The notes under the pieces are model-generated. The model saw only the letters and a list, made by a program, of their open reading frames with translations. It was not told the DNA's origin and ran no database searches. Below, one piece after another: positions 45,944 through 60,900 of a stretch of DNA of 64,000 nt (the stretch's first letter is position 1; every line of letters starts with the position of its first letter). Source of the DNA: Branchiostoma floridae (lineage: Eukaryota; Chordata; Leptocardii; Amphioxiformes; Branchiostomatidae); the NCBI RefSeq assembly GCF_000003815.2, contig NC_049980.1:32932869-32996868 (forward strand), given 5' to 3'. Made by a program: the position numbers and the translations under genes.

Positions 45944-48900
45944 ATGAGCGTCACTGCAGACAACCACACACCAACGCACGGCAACCACGCAGCCAAGGGA
46001 GCCAACGGAGCCATGAACGGGGTACTCAGAGGTGAGTCATGGAGGCCTTTTGTTTGTTTGTTTGTTTGTTTGTTTGTTGGTGTAACACAATCACATCACA
46101 ATCACACGACCTAATCAAACCAGTTTTTATACAGTAGGTACCAGCTGGGTATGACCAGATCTTAAGGTTTGATCCACAGAAAAGGACCCCTACTCTTTTC
46201 GATAAGTTCGACAGGTTCTTTAATGTGCAACAACCCTAAATTACAGTACCACCATGCTACCTTTGTTTTAGGTATGATACTTTTGATAGTGTAAACTGCA
46301 TTTTGCTAACATTGTTTATATAACGTGCAAGGACGTTTCTGTTGTCCTATTTTCTTGTCACAAGGTAACGTCCTAATTTTTTGCCTTTGAAACATGGTGA
46401 TGACAAATCATTTCAAAGACTGAAATTATAGGAAAAAACCTTTCTGATAGGAGCATGACTTTCAAGGACAGTAAGAAATGCCTGATTTTGAAAGTAAAAG
46501 TGATTCCGTTTACAGTATCACATGTGAAAGTACAGGTGAATTCAGGTCAGGGAGACATAGCTACATGCCTGGGGGGGGGGGGGGTGNNNNNNNNNNNNNN
46601 NNNNNNNNNNNNNNNNNNNNNNNNNNNNNNNNNNNNNNNNNNNNNNNNNNNNNNNNNNNNNNNNNNNNNNNNNNNNNNNNNNNNNNNNNNNNNNNNNNNN
46701 NNNNNNNNNNNNNNNNNNNNNNNNNNNNNNNNNNNNNNNNNNNNNNNNNNNNNNGGAAAAAAGGATGATTTGTTTCCGTGGAAGTGGCTAAACGGGTTCT
46801 TGCTGTGAAGGTTCGTATTGAAGGCACAAGTGAATGAAGTTCTGCCGAGCATTTACCATGGAAGTACCGATAGAAAAGTGCTAGGCTAGCTACATCACGC
46901 CTTTGGGCCAAAGGTTGTAGTGTGGCGAATAAGTCGCTGCCAACAATGTTCCTTAACCGTTTTTGTACTCTATTGAGGCAGGTCGTGGCGCAGTTTTGGG
47001 AGCCCAACACTCTCTGGCTCCTCCCATTGCCTTTTACCTATAGCTACCAAACAAAGTCAGGTACCCATTTGTACAGCTGGTTGGAGTGGAGTCATTCAAC
47101 GTGCCTTTCCCAAGGACACAACTTCTAGCCAAGAATGGAACCCACGACCTCTTGCTCTTGTGTACACTCTTCTAGCCACTTGACTTTTCAATGCCACAAT
47201 ATTATAAGTAATACTATGTATATTGAGCTTATTTTGGGCTGGCTATGAATTTTTCGCAATTTTCGTTGTCTTTTGTAATGAGAGGAAAAACGAGAGATTT
47301 TTGCATCAAACCTGATATCTAAGCGTTTGTTTGAGTGAAAGATTGTAACCTTTTCTACAAGTCAAGTCAAAAGCTATAATGTGGTAGAGCACTATCAGAA
47401 AAGCCAGCTGGTCATAAAATGTTTCTTTCTTATCTCTGCTCTGAGTATATGTGTGTGTGTAATGTTTGTGTGTGCGTTTGTATGTGTTTGTATGTGTGTA
47501 GTTTCTTTTGTTGTGTACATGTGAGTTGATAACATAATTTTTGTCTTGCAGAAAATGGAGGGGTGTCCGCTGCTGACGTCAACATATCACTATCAAAGAA
47601 AGGTCAGTAATGCTTAACGTACCAACAAGAAAGTTTCTGACCCTGTATATTCAGTTCTGTTTATTATCAGGCACTATGGCCCATATGGACGGACAATTGA
47701 CAGTACATTTAAAAGAAAGAACAATAATCTACTGTTTAAAATAAAAAATACAGGACTCACATTGCGTCTCGTCGTGCACGTGGTCTGTGCACGACCTTAC
47801 AGTAGTTACTCCAGAAAGTGCTTGTGGAGACAGCATCAGAGCATGCCAGCGCTCTTACAATATCGTTCTCGGACGCCAGGAGGCGAGTCGCAAATGAATG
47901 CGTCAGCTTACGCCTCCTGGCGTCGAAGGTGTCTAAGCGCAACAGTGCAAACAGCCAGCTGTTGCTGGTGGATCTAGGTTGCGACGTCATGATTTTAAGG
48001 GCGTCGTGGAATGCAACTCTGACTCTCTGGAGCGCGGCGGCGCTATGATTAGACCACACCTGTACACAGTACAGGGAACAACAATGTGACATGAACAGGA
48101 CTCGTTTTGTCTCAGCAGAACAGTTACCGAATGTTCGGGATAGGGTGTTGGCTTTGGTGTACAGATAGCGAGTTTGTTTGCGAATGGAGTCATCGTCGGA
48201 CAGATCAGAAGTAATTTGGTAGCCAAGATATGTGGTTGATTGGACATACGGTAAAGGTCTGCTGTTGAGCGTAACCGAGGGAGGCGTCCCCTGTAAGCGG
48301 ATACGCTTGCAGGGGAGATACATACAACTCGTTTTCCTATCACAAAATGTCATGTCATTTGCGAGACCGAAGGACTCGCAAACATTGATCAATTTCTGTA
48401 GGGCCTTTACAGAGGGGCAAATCAAGCAGATGTCGTCGGCATACAATAAATGATTTACGCAGACCTTACCGAGGAAGCAGCCGACATTGGCGGAATTAAG
48501 CCTCGCAGTTAGGTCTGCAACATACGTATTAAACAATAACGGAGACAGTAGGCTGCCCTGGGGGACACCGTTACCGAGGCTGAAGCTGTCTGAGACGGTA
48601 GTCCCCCAGCGCACAGTGAGGACTATCATCTTAAACCAATATACAATGATACGCACTAAGTATACAGGTACGTTTTTGTCTATCAATTTCTGAAACAATA
48701 CATAGTGATTAACCTTGTCAAAAGCCTTGGCGGCATCAAGAAAACAAATGAAGACGGGAGAACTTCGGCTTTTAAAATAGGAGATGATCTCTTTGAGGGC
48801 AAAAATGCACATGTCTGTACCATGGTGCTTTTTAAAGCCAAATTGGTTCGCTGGGGAAGTCAGATGCTTCTCCAGTCGGTTGAGAAGAAGCGATTCGAAT

Positions 48901-51900
48901 AACTTGAAGATTGGGCTAGAAATAGCAATGGGGCGGTAGTTATTCTTAAGAGAGGATAGAGCTGTATAGAGCCCTGCCAGCTATGTATTACTAGATTATG
49001 CCAGGCTGGCTTTGCTTAACTTTGAGGTTATGTACCAATTGCAAAGAAAGCTATGATTGATTAATTTACCATCAGGATGAGACTTAGCCTGGGCACCAGC
49101 CAGATAGTAGTTTGTTCTAACATTTATTATACACTATATTCAGTCGCTTCTCACTCCGACTTTTATCATACACTATATATATATATATACTAATATAGTC
49201 TCTCAAATTTCTGGAATCATTCAAAGTTTGGACACAGGCGCTGATTGGTCCCTACACATCAGCGAATGAAGGAATGTGTTCAGGCGCTCACTCGAACAGG
49301 CGTTCCAACACCCGAAACACCCTCCATCCGCTTGTGGGAGGCCTGTTGTCATCGAGCAAGCCTTCTAGAACCCATTCCTTAATTCAGTCATTAATTGACA
49401 TCACCACCAAAAGTTTTGAATGTGCAGTCTCCAGACGGGTGGCAGAAGCCAACATAGGAGCTAATTATCATCCGGATGGTACCCAGGGTAGATGAGACTA
49501 CATACGCAGGCTTAAAAGCCATCTCTTTGTCGCCTTTCAGGCATGACCCCAGCGGGGTTGGTACCAGCTGACAGCCTGATGACGTGGCAGGCGGATGGAG
49601 CTGTGCAGCTGCGCATGAGCGAGACAGGTGCGCTCTCTCGCCCACCTGAGACTGTCCACGCCATGTTCACCAGGTGAGTTAGACGAATGAGACATATGCA
49701 TGTTTACCAGGTGAGTTAGGTACAAGTTAGTCATGGGCGAGGTCATCAGTGGTTTAGAGTTGGTAGGCGAGGTTGCCTACTAGTCATTGAATTATGTCTG
49801 CTTCACCTTGCTGAAATTTGGACAAGTAAATCTTTAGAAAAGAGCAGGCTTGTATACAGTTCCTAGTTTACCAGTTCAAACAACTGTGTAAGATAACATT
49901 TGTCATACAATCAGAAAACAACATATGATAAGCACAAAGAAAAGCCCATCTTGTGAGCCTGCTAAAAAATGCTGCACTTTGTTTGAGCTGCCAACTAATT
50001 ACGTCTATGAAGATGGAAGTATTGTTGCCATACTGTTTTCAGTCTGTAGGTTATGTGGGGTATATCTTTTGAACTGCTGGAAGGTTTGCAATGGTTTACG
50101 GTGGGTGGGTAGGTGTGGGGATGGTGATGGTGCTGGGACAATTTTGGGCCCCTTGTAGGTTGACCTTGGTACTGCAGCAACACGTTTTTGTATTATATCT
50201 TTGCAAATGGACTTCCTGTGTTTTTTATTATTATTTTTCTCATTGCAGGGCTGTGAAGAACTACCCAAACCAGGTCGCCATGGGGGTAAAGAGAAACGAG
50301 GTGTGGGTGAAGTGGACGTACCAACAGTACTACGACGATGCCTGCAGGGCCGCCAAAAGTTTCATCAAGGTTTGCGACCTTTGTTTGTTTGTTTGTCAAG
50401 CATAACTGGGAAATCACCTTTAGGTAAATCAACTTTCTGCCGTTCAGAGACAACAGACAACACAAGCAACTTTTAAAAATGGACTGATGCGGTAATACTG
50501 TTGGCAGGACTTTTACTGTCATCTTATTCCTAGGTTATGTGACTGTCTGTTCCCAAGTATTGTATGGTGTCTGTTTCTATATGTGTCCAGGGAGTCCTGA
50601 AAAACAGGCTGAAGCCTGAGCGATGTAACTTTGGTATAACAAATAAAATGAATGAAAGAAATGAAGGCAGGGGAATGTCCCTGTAGCTTAACTCTCAGTT
50701 GGGGCTGCTCTTGTCTTTCAGAAGGGAGGTAAAATGTTTTAGAAGGTGCCTAAAGCACATTAAAGAGGAAGGCTAGCCCTTCCTTGTAAATATATACTGT
50801 AAATGCAGAAATGTTCGCGGTGGATTAATGTTTGCGGTTTTAGCGGTGGCCACTTTACTGCGATTTTGAAAACAACGCGAACATTTTTCTATTATGGTAT
50901 TAGACTGCAGTCTGTTGTGTTACCGCAAACTTAAATCCACCTCGAAAAGTCCCTTTTCCCGCTACCGTGAAATTTAATCCCCGAGAACTTAAATGCATCT
51001 ACAGTACTCTGCTACTGAAACAGCAAGAGTCTGAAGAAACAAAAATTTAGGCATAATAGACCAGTTTGGTACCGTATGTTCGCTTATTCTTCGTCAACAC
51101 ATCATCATGAAATAGTGTGATGTTGAAATTCACGAGATGCTGTTGTTTTTCTGCAGCTTGGTCTGGAGAGGTTCCATGGAGTCGGCATCATCGGCTTCAA
51201 CTCACCAGAGTGGTTCATTGGTCATGTCGGAGCCATCTTAGCAGGGTAGGTCCTCCTTACACTCATTCATTTACTCCCTCACTCCCACTCACTCATTCAC
51301 ACTCACTCCCTCACCTCACTCACTCACATCGGGTTCAACTCACCGGAGTGGTTCATTGGTCACGTCGGAGCCATCTTAGCAGGGTAGGTCCTCCTTACAC
51401 TCACTCACTCACTCACTCCCTCACTCACTCTCTCTCTCACTCACTCACTCACTCACACACACACACTCACTCACACACACTCACTCACTCGCACACTCAC
51501 TCTCTCACTCCCTCACTCACTCTCTCTCTCACTCACTCACTCACTCACATCGGCTTCAACTCACCAGAGTGGTTCATTGGTCATGTCGGAGCCATCTTAG
51601 CAGGGTAGGTCCTCCTTACACTCATTCACTCACTCACTCTCACTCACTCACTCACTCACACACACACTCACTCACTCACACACACACACACACTCACTCA
51701 CACACACTCACTCACTCTCGCACACTCACTCTCTCACTCCCTCACTCACTCTCTCTCTCACTCACTCACTCACTCACATCGGCTTCAACTCACCAGAGTG
51801 GTTCATTGATCATGTTGGAGCCATCTTAGCAGGGTAGGTCATCCTTACACTCACTTCTCACTCACGCACGCACGCACTCACTCACTCACTCACTCATCGG

Positions 51901-54900
51901 GTTCAACTCACTGGAGTGGTTCATGTGTCACATCAGGGCCATCCTGGCAGGGTAGGTCGTCTAACTGCATTGTTTGTTTGTTTGTTTGATTGTTTATTCT
52001 CTATCATCATCAGTCAACATGCTTACGCACGGCGGGGTAGGTAGTTTTTTTTTTTTTTAGAAAAACTCAAATCGGCCTGTTGATCGATCACTTTTTATTC
52101 AGGAGATGAAAGAAGAGTCAGACAAAATATATTAACATCTTCGTCATCATCGGTCATACTCAGCAAGATGAAGAATGTACAAAGTTCAGCTTCCAAAGTA
52201 TACCAAAGATACAGAATACTTAATTGATCCATAAACATCTGGTCTTAAGAAAACAGTAGACATACAACATCCTTACAAATACATGGTAGTAAAAAAATCA
52301 CAAAACAACATGAAAGTTGGTGTATGGGCACTACATTTGTATACCTTCATCGTTTCAGTTACTGCAATTGTCTCTTGAAAGAGGGCAGTATTGGGGCCAT
52401 GGCAGCCTGTGGATCTTCTGTATGATCTTATGTATTCCAGGAACCTAGGGAATCTTCAAGCAATAATCCAAACATATATACTGGATAGTGAGTGTGAGTG
52501 AGTGAAATGTGTTGTTTTTTCCTGTCCATCTGCAGTGGTTTTGGTGTTGGCATCTACACAACAAACAACGCCGAGGCATGTCGCTACGTGGCCGACAGCT
52601 GCGAGGCAAATGTCATCGTTGTGGAGAACAACGTTCAGCTCCAGAAGATCCTCAAGGTGGGAAAATATCCAAACCATAACTTGATATTACATAGAGCATT
52701 TTAAAATGTAACTACTGTAATTCCTGATTTTTTTCAGTGTACTTTTTTATGTTCACGGTTTTCACGGTGACGACAGTAACATGAATTTATCATTACCGAT
52801 AACAAATAAATTACCTACTTTTTTATGCACACCTGCTGCCACGGTAAACATTTAGTTCCGAGAACAAGTTAAATCTTCTCAGATTGTGAAAGTTTGGTAC
52901 CAAGAAGACAATGTGAATTACAGTAACTATTTGCGTGAATAGTCAAAGTTATATTTAGGGATTAAAGAGGCTGCATAGATCAGGAAATCTACTCTGGTCA
53001 TGGACTATGATACAGAGGGCGATACAGTTTTTTACAGTCACATCTGGACAGCATTCTTCACGCTGGGTTTAAATCTTGTCATGCTGCCATTGTCTTTGTA
53101 CGCTTGGGCTTGGGAAAGGCACTGAACACGACTTTCCTCACTTTACCCAGGTGTAAAAATGGGTACCTGACTTCAGTTGGGAGGTAAAAGGTGGTGGGAG
53201 GAGAGAGTTGGGCTCCACCTTCCAATACTGCTTGGATACCAACCCACTGTTCCTATGGACATAAAGAGGCTATGGTACTACCTTTACCTTTAGGAGATGA
53301 ATGTCTTCATGAAGAGTCTTGTTTAAAACATATTTTGTTCCTCCTACCGTAGATTTGGGACAAGCTGCCCCACCTGAAGGCTGTAGTGCAGTACACAGGA
53401 GCGCTGGAGCAGAAACGCCCCAACCTCTACACGGTCAGTGTCTCTCATTTGTGCATTCACAGCTAGAAACGAAGAACTGTTGTAACACACTTAACTGATC
53501 GTTCTTTCATGTATTTCCATACATAGTAGTACGTACTACAACCCCAAATCATGTTTATTTTAGGCCTAGGAAAAAATATGTTTCCTGACCGTACCCTAGA
53601 AAATCCTGCCGACCCTAGAGTTTTTTTGGGTGGACAGTGAATTCACATAGTTTCCCATTTCTATTTAGCCTGCTTCTTTTTGAAATAAAAATACTGCTTG
53701 TCCTATCTAATGCTGGACAAATGTATCCATTATGCACAAAATTAAAGTTTGACATTGAAAGACCTCATTTTACTTTGTTCAACTGTATTATGACATGTCT
53801 CACTAGAGTTTTGGCAAGCCTAAAAAAGATAACAAAAAAAAAAAAGATAATCCTTACATGTACCTACCAACCTTGATTTTTTCAGGACTAAAACAGGAAA
53901 CACAACATTTTTTCCCTAGGAGGAGTTGTTGTGTATCATCCATGCTTACTGATAAATGTATTATGTATGTCTTGTGCACAACAGTGGGAGGAGTTTATGC
54001 AGCTGGGCTCTGATGTGGCGGATAAGGTTCTGGAGGATCGCATCTCTGCCCAGGTGCCCAACCAGTGCTGTATACTCATCTACACATCAGGCACCACCGG
54101 AAACCCCAAGGGAGCCATGCTCAGTCACGATAATGTAAGTAGGGAATATTTTGTACTCTGACTTACTTTTGCAAAGGCTCCCATTTTTAACTTTGTGAAG
54201 GAGGTTTTCTTTCTGCTTGCTTGCAAAACAATAGAACTGTGCATAATAGTATTTATATCATACCCGAGGCGGCAACACCTATGCTGCAGTGCAAAGTGAA
54301 TGAGTCAGAATTTTCTTTAGGACTGAAACGTTTGATGAACAAAACACTTGGTTGTGTACGAAGAACGTTATTTTCCATGAAATACCAACCAGATGAAACT
54401 ATCATTCACAAATAAACCGCAACTCATAGTTTCATCAGGTTGGTAGATCAATGCATTGAACAAAGTCTTCTTCGTTACACGACCTTCCTTTAATTCTTCA
54501 GTAAGAATTGAAGGAAGGCAACATGAAAGCTACAGATGGTTGTCGAAACGTTTACTGAAGAATTAAAGAAAGGTTGTGTAATAAAGAAGACTTTGTTCAA
54601 CTAAAACTGAAACTATTTTACTCCTCCCTTCCCCAGATCACGTGTACAACTCACTATGCCTTACAAATAAAACTGAAACTATGAAACTAATCTCCTCATG
54701 GTTGTGCATGTACAACAAACATTGTTATTGTTCGACACACTAACGTGATGAAACTGTGAACAAAGCTGAAACTATTCCTCTCCCTTCCCCAGATCACGTG
54801 GACAGCTCACTACGCCTCAGAGTACGCCTCTCTGCGGATGGGGAAGGAGATCAGCGTTAGCTACCTCCCCCTCAGCCACGTGGCGGGTCAGATGCTAGAC

Positions 54901-57900
54901 ATCTTTGCCCCCATGTGCAATGCCGGCAGCACATACTTTGCACAACCTGACGCCCTGAAGGTAAGGGAACTTCTAGAGAAGGAGATAGTCCACCTTTGTA
55001 TAAAAAATAAGTCTTTTTACATGTGAACACAGAAAGGAACAATAGCCTAGCTACTTCGCTCCTATGTGCAACACCGGCAGCACATACTTCGCTCAGCCTG
55101 GCGCCCTGAAGGTAAGGGAACGCCTAGAAGTAGAAGAGTAGAGGATGGATGTAGACTGAAGGTGGACTTACTTGTGTCAAAGGGGCAGTTAGTCCCAGAG
55201 TAAGTCCACCCCATTTTGCCAAATTTGAGAACTGTTTGTGTTTGTTTTGGTGGACTCTTATCCAGAGTAAGGCCTTAACACCAATTTGGCAGTAAGTCCA
55301 TCTTCAGTCCTCCCTGAGTAAGTCCATTTTCAGACCATTGGAATTTCTGTGGGTGAGTATGGTCCAAGGTAAGTTGTTCATAAGTCCAAGGTTTGCAAGG
55401 GCGTCCACCTTTATACATGTGGACACAGAAAGGGGCAATGTAAGGGAACGTCTAGAGAAGTAGATTGTCCACCTTTTTTTTATAAAAAACAAGTCTTTTC
55501 AAATGTGACCACAGAAAGGGGCAATAACCTAGCTACTTCGCTCCCATGTATGATTGTGTATTGTGTCCAGGGTTAATGTATGATTGTGCATTGTGCCTGT
55601 AGCTAGGGTTAATGTCTGTATATTGTTTCCAGGGTTCCCTTGTCCAGACCCTGAAGGAGCTCGAGGTTTGACCCACTGCCCTGCTGGGGGTGCCCAGGGT
55701 TAATGTTTGTGTGTTGTGTCCATAGTTAATGCATGTATGTTGTTTCCAGGGTACCCTTGTAGCGACGCTGAAGGAGGTACGCCCCACCGCCCTGCTGGGG
55801 GTCCCCAGAGTCTGGGAGAAGATTGCTGAGAAGCTCCAGGCCATCGGCAGGGAGAGCCGCGGCATGAAAAAGAAACTGGCCACCTGGGCCAAAGGTGTCG
55901 GCCTCGCCGGCAACATGAACATCATGAAAGGGTATGTTCATGCATATGAACATGTGTACATGTGTTATCACCAAGCACAGTAGGGGCATCTTCTCTGGAT
56001 AGTTTTAAAGAACGCTTGCAGATAGATGTGCAGAAGTTAGGTGTGACGGATCGTTCAGTGTAATATAACCAGCTGCTGCTGCACCGCGAAGCTGGTGTAT
56101 TACGCCGAAGGGCGGTTATACCGGCTATATAGATACAGATACAGATTCGTATTTTCCCAGAACTACAGATATGACCATGGTGTCTGTTGTCCCCTGAAGT
56201 TAATGCAGTTTCGTTTATATTTTTTATTTTGACTCCCTTTAGCCATAAAGCTAGTTCTACATTTTGCTGGTAATATCCTAGTGAGTACATAAAAAATTTA
56301 CTTGCCCAAAATTCAAACCTTGTGTTTTAATCCAAGTTTTTGACTGAAAAGTATTTTCCATGAATTTATGTCTTACCTGGGCTGCAATAACGTTTTTAAA
56401 GAATAATGTTCTTGGTGCAGGTTGCAACAATGTCTCAAGTTTTATCCTTTTTATGAGTAGTTTGGCAATTAAATCAGTGTTTTCTGGGTATGACAACAAC
56501 AACAACAAAAAAAACATGTCTATTGATGAATTCCGTATCACCCTTGGTCCCAGCCCTCCTGCAGGTCAGACTGGTACCTAGATACGGAATACACCGTGTT
56601 GTATTCTATATGTACTACAAGGCCTTGTGTTAGTCTTACACATACAACAATCCGTCTGTTCTCCCCCCAGACAATCGCCCCCCTGGGGCTGGACGGTCGC
56701 CAACGCGGTGGTGTTCAGGACCATCCGCAAGGCACTGGGGCTGGACAGGTGCCGCCTGCAGTACTCGGGAGCCGCGCCCATCGCCATGGAGACGCTCCAG
56801 TACTTCATGAGCATCAACGTTCCGCTGTACGAGCTCTACGGGATGAGCGAGAGCACAGGTCGGGTTTTTAGGTTTTCCGTTGCATTTTTACATGCATGTA
56901 CAATGCTCTGGCTAGTGCATTTTTAGCTTAACAGGCCACTACGCTATAATTTGTGATCCCCATGCTAAAATGAGGACCACTATGCTAATTTTCAACATTT
57001 ATAAATGTCAATCAAATATGAAATATAAGGATATGCCACTCCAAATTGACCAAAAAATCCTTCAGTTTACACGTGACAAAGTTAAGTCACGTGATGGGTA
57101 CCCTTTCAATGCCAGCTTTTTACTCTACATTTTCAAAATCACACTGCAGAAGGGCCAAGATCCCCCTTCCACACCACCATTTTAAAGGAGAAGGAATAGC
57201 AACATCTTACTGTAAAAGTATTCCCCACTACTGAAACAGCAAGGAAACTTGCTGCCATGTATTGTGTGCCACTGAGCACTGCAATGTGTGAATCTGTGTC
57301 TGTGATCTGAGGCCACACCAATTTAATTTCTTGGTTCATGGATTTTTCCATAAAAAATATGGAGCGAGAGGGCGAAATAAAAAAAAATAAAAAAAATGTA
57401 AAATGGTTGGGGTAAAGGTAAGGGCTAATCCAAAACATAAAGGATAAAAAGTTTTCAGCTTAAAAAAAGTACAAAAACACTATTACTGTACAGTAACAGC
57501 ACCTGTTCGTTGAAAATTACAAAAGTAGTGTCAGTTTTTATGTTTGTCCCATTCTTCATGAATGAAAAATATAACTTCAATAATAATACCCACACTTTAA
57601 GGAGCTTATGATATAAAGGTCAATTTGCTACACCAGAAAGTTGGTCAATGTTTTCATTAATGGGGAAAATGTGCTGAGTGGTGATTTTTATTTTCATTTT
57701 TTTTTTCAAAAAATAAGAGCGAGCGAATCCGTGAACCAAGAAATTAAATTGGTGTGGCCTGAATGCTTGCTGTGTTCTTTCACCTTTAATTTGAAATAGA
57801 AAGGCAACATTTTTGCCCAAATGCAGAATGTTTTCCCTCTAGCCTTGTGTCAAGCTACTCGCATACAATACTATACCATTAGGCTCGCCCCAAAGTATCT

Positions 57901-60900
57901 GAGTAGCCTGAAGTGATAGCCAGCCCAGGTAGCCAGGCCTGGTGCACAGCTCAGCCTTTTCCATAAACCCTTTCTGCTAGGAGGAAGAAAAAAAGAACAC
58001 ACCAGCAAAAACTTATGTTTTCTCCTTAGGGAATGAATGAGTATCTATGTCTGTGATCTGACTGCGTGCTGTGTTCTCCCACAGGTCCCCACACCATGTC
58101 TCTACCCCACCACTTCCGCGTGGGCAGCTGCGGCTCCGAGTTCCCGGGTGTCACCACCGTCATCAAGAACGCTGACGACGAGGGGATCGGAGAGGTGAGA
58201 CAACTTCCACCTTCCCTCAATTTTTCCTCAGGGTTGGACAAGTTTTTTAAAATTCACTTGTCCTATCGGGCAAGTACATAGAAAATTTACTTGGCCGAAC
58301 TAACTTTCCACTTGCCCAAAATTTAATAAATGACATGTATTTTTACTTTCATCGATGGAATTCTTGTTATTGGCTCTATTTTTCTTTGTTGACCAATGCT
58401 TGATGCCAGGACTGAAAAGTGGCAAGTATAAAAAAATCTCACTCATTGAAAAATCTTACTTGCCCATCGGACAAGTGGGATAGGATGAGCACTTGCCGAC
58501 CATCACTTTCACTTGCCCGGGACAATAGGGCTAGTGGACTTGTTTATCCCTGGAGTAAACTCTTCATGGAGTTATTCTTCCACTAGTTGTGACACAAAAG
58601 ACAAACACAATATGTACAGGTTCATTGTACCAGGGACATTCCCCTAGATCTTCTTGTCAAGTACGATAAACTGTGACTGTCCTAAGGACTGCAATCCTTT
58701 ACCAGAATCATGCATGTTGTGTGAGTAGCAACAACTGGGATTCCAGGGCTCGAAATACCACCTGCATATGCACCTTAGTGCAGGTAAAATTGGAGCTGTG
58801 CAGGTATTTCTGGTGTCTACCTGCACCTAACCTGCACTGGTCCATGTACTGGGTTTTATTCATAAATGTCCTATGAATAGTATGATGTAGGTGTATCTGG
58901 ATTGTTATTAGCTGCATTGACTGTTACCACTTATAAAGTATAACAGAAAAAATAGCTATAGTTCCTGAACAATTTCAGTATGATCCATACTTCCTAAATT
59001 CATAGTGGTGCAGGTAAAATTTGTCTGGTGCAGGTAATTTTCAATGTTACCTGCACCAGTGCAGGTGTGCAGAATAAAGTATTTCGAGCCCTGGAGTCAA
59101 ACTCCTAACGTCTTGGTCCAGAGGCAACGTCACTACATGTATCCTCTGGACTACACATGCTACATTACTCAGTGATGTCTTTTTTCTTGAGAAGACAGGA
59201 AAGAGGTCCCCCCACAGTAACATTGGTGCCTTATTCCCATTCCCAGGTGTGTTTCTACGGACGTCACATATTCATGTATTACTTCACACTCTACATAACC
59301 AAGTAATATTTTTTTTCTTGAGAAAACAGTAAAACTGGTGCCTTGTTCCCTTGGCCAGGTGTGTTTCTACGGACGCCACGTGTTCATTGGTTACCTGAAA
59401 ATAAGAGTAATGCCTTGTTCACTTGGCCAGGTGTGTTTCTACGGACGTCACGTGTTCATGGGTTACCTGAAGATAAGACATAACTGATCATGCCTTGTTC
59501 CCTTGGCCAGGTGTGTTTCTACGGGCGTCACATGTTCATGGGCTACCTGAAGATAAGACATAACTGAGTCATGCCTTGTTCCCTCAGCCAGGTGTGTTTC
59601 TACGGGCGTCACATGTTCATGGGTTACCTGAAGATAAGACATAACTGATCATGCCTTGTTCCCTTGGCCAGGTGTGTTTCTACGGGCGTCACGTGTTCAT
59701 GGGTTACCTGAAGATAAGACATAACTGATCATGCCTTGTTCCCTTGGCCAGGTGTGTTTCTACGGGCGCCACGTGTTCATGGGTTACCTGAAGATGGAGG
59801 ATAAGACTCGGGAGGCTCTGGATGAGGAGGGGCTGCTGCACTCCGGAGACCTCGGCAAGAAGGACCAGGAAGGATTCCTCTACATCACTGGCAGGATCAA
59901 AGGTGGGGGAGTGAAAGTGAAAGAGTGAAAGTGATCTCAAACTCAGTCAAGTCAATGGAAAGTTGAGCTACTCTTCAATTGTTCTATCGTGACATAGAAA
60001 ACAGACGCTATGTACAGTATTTACAGGTTTGTTGTACCGGGGATCTCTTAGCTCTTTTCAACTAGCATAGTGGACCACAGCTTTTAAGCGTTAAAATGTC
60101 CCGTCCTAAGGATTGTAGCCCTTTCTAGTAGCATGCATGTGGCAAGAGCTACACTGAAATCTTTTGAAAATTTATTGGAATACTAGATTTGGACTGGAAT
60201 TACTGTATGTGTGTTTGTGTACATGCGCGTTTCGCTTCCCTGACACCACCACTGGCTGTTACGGTGAAAACGTCCTATAATGGGTGAATGGTAGTGAAAG
60301 TACGGTTAAAATCGGTACTCTGATTGTTCTGAGTCAAAGTCACCCCTTTTATGTTTACTCTGCAAGGGGTTAATTTTGAGCAATTATCACATATTTTGAG
60401 TAGATTATGCAAGGATGGGGTGAAATGCCAAGTGTTTACTTTGCACCAGGACACAATAGAAAATTCACCGTGTTTCACCCCGCTGAAATTAACACCTCCG
60501 GTGAAAGGTGTCATGGTACGGGCGCGCGCAACTCCATAGACAAAGAAACATACCATCGGTAACTCGCCGCTATCTAGCCGGTGCTGGGAGTGTAGAACGC
60601 CCGCCCAGTTCATCAGCACAAGCTGGGGAAATTTTACCGCTGTTGGTTGGTATTAGACCCTATCCACACTATTTAAAAAAAATCAATCGAAAACCGTGGT
60701 GACATCGTGGGGAGTTTTGCTACCAGAGTGTTTCTTTTCCCGAAAAATGACGGAAAACCAGCAATTTTGGCATGCATACAACGTCCTTGGGATAACGTTA
60801 CCATGAGAGTCACCTAACGTTACCTTCCCATACTGCGTTCGGAAAACACCATGATTTTGAGCAACTTTGGATCATAGTTTGTATATCATAAAGATAAAGA

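Noticed and set aside
51117..51829. Frames with [10 protein letters not shown] repeats
   Set aside because: CACT microsatellite read through from exon 5 of ACSBG.
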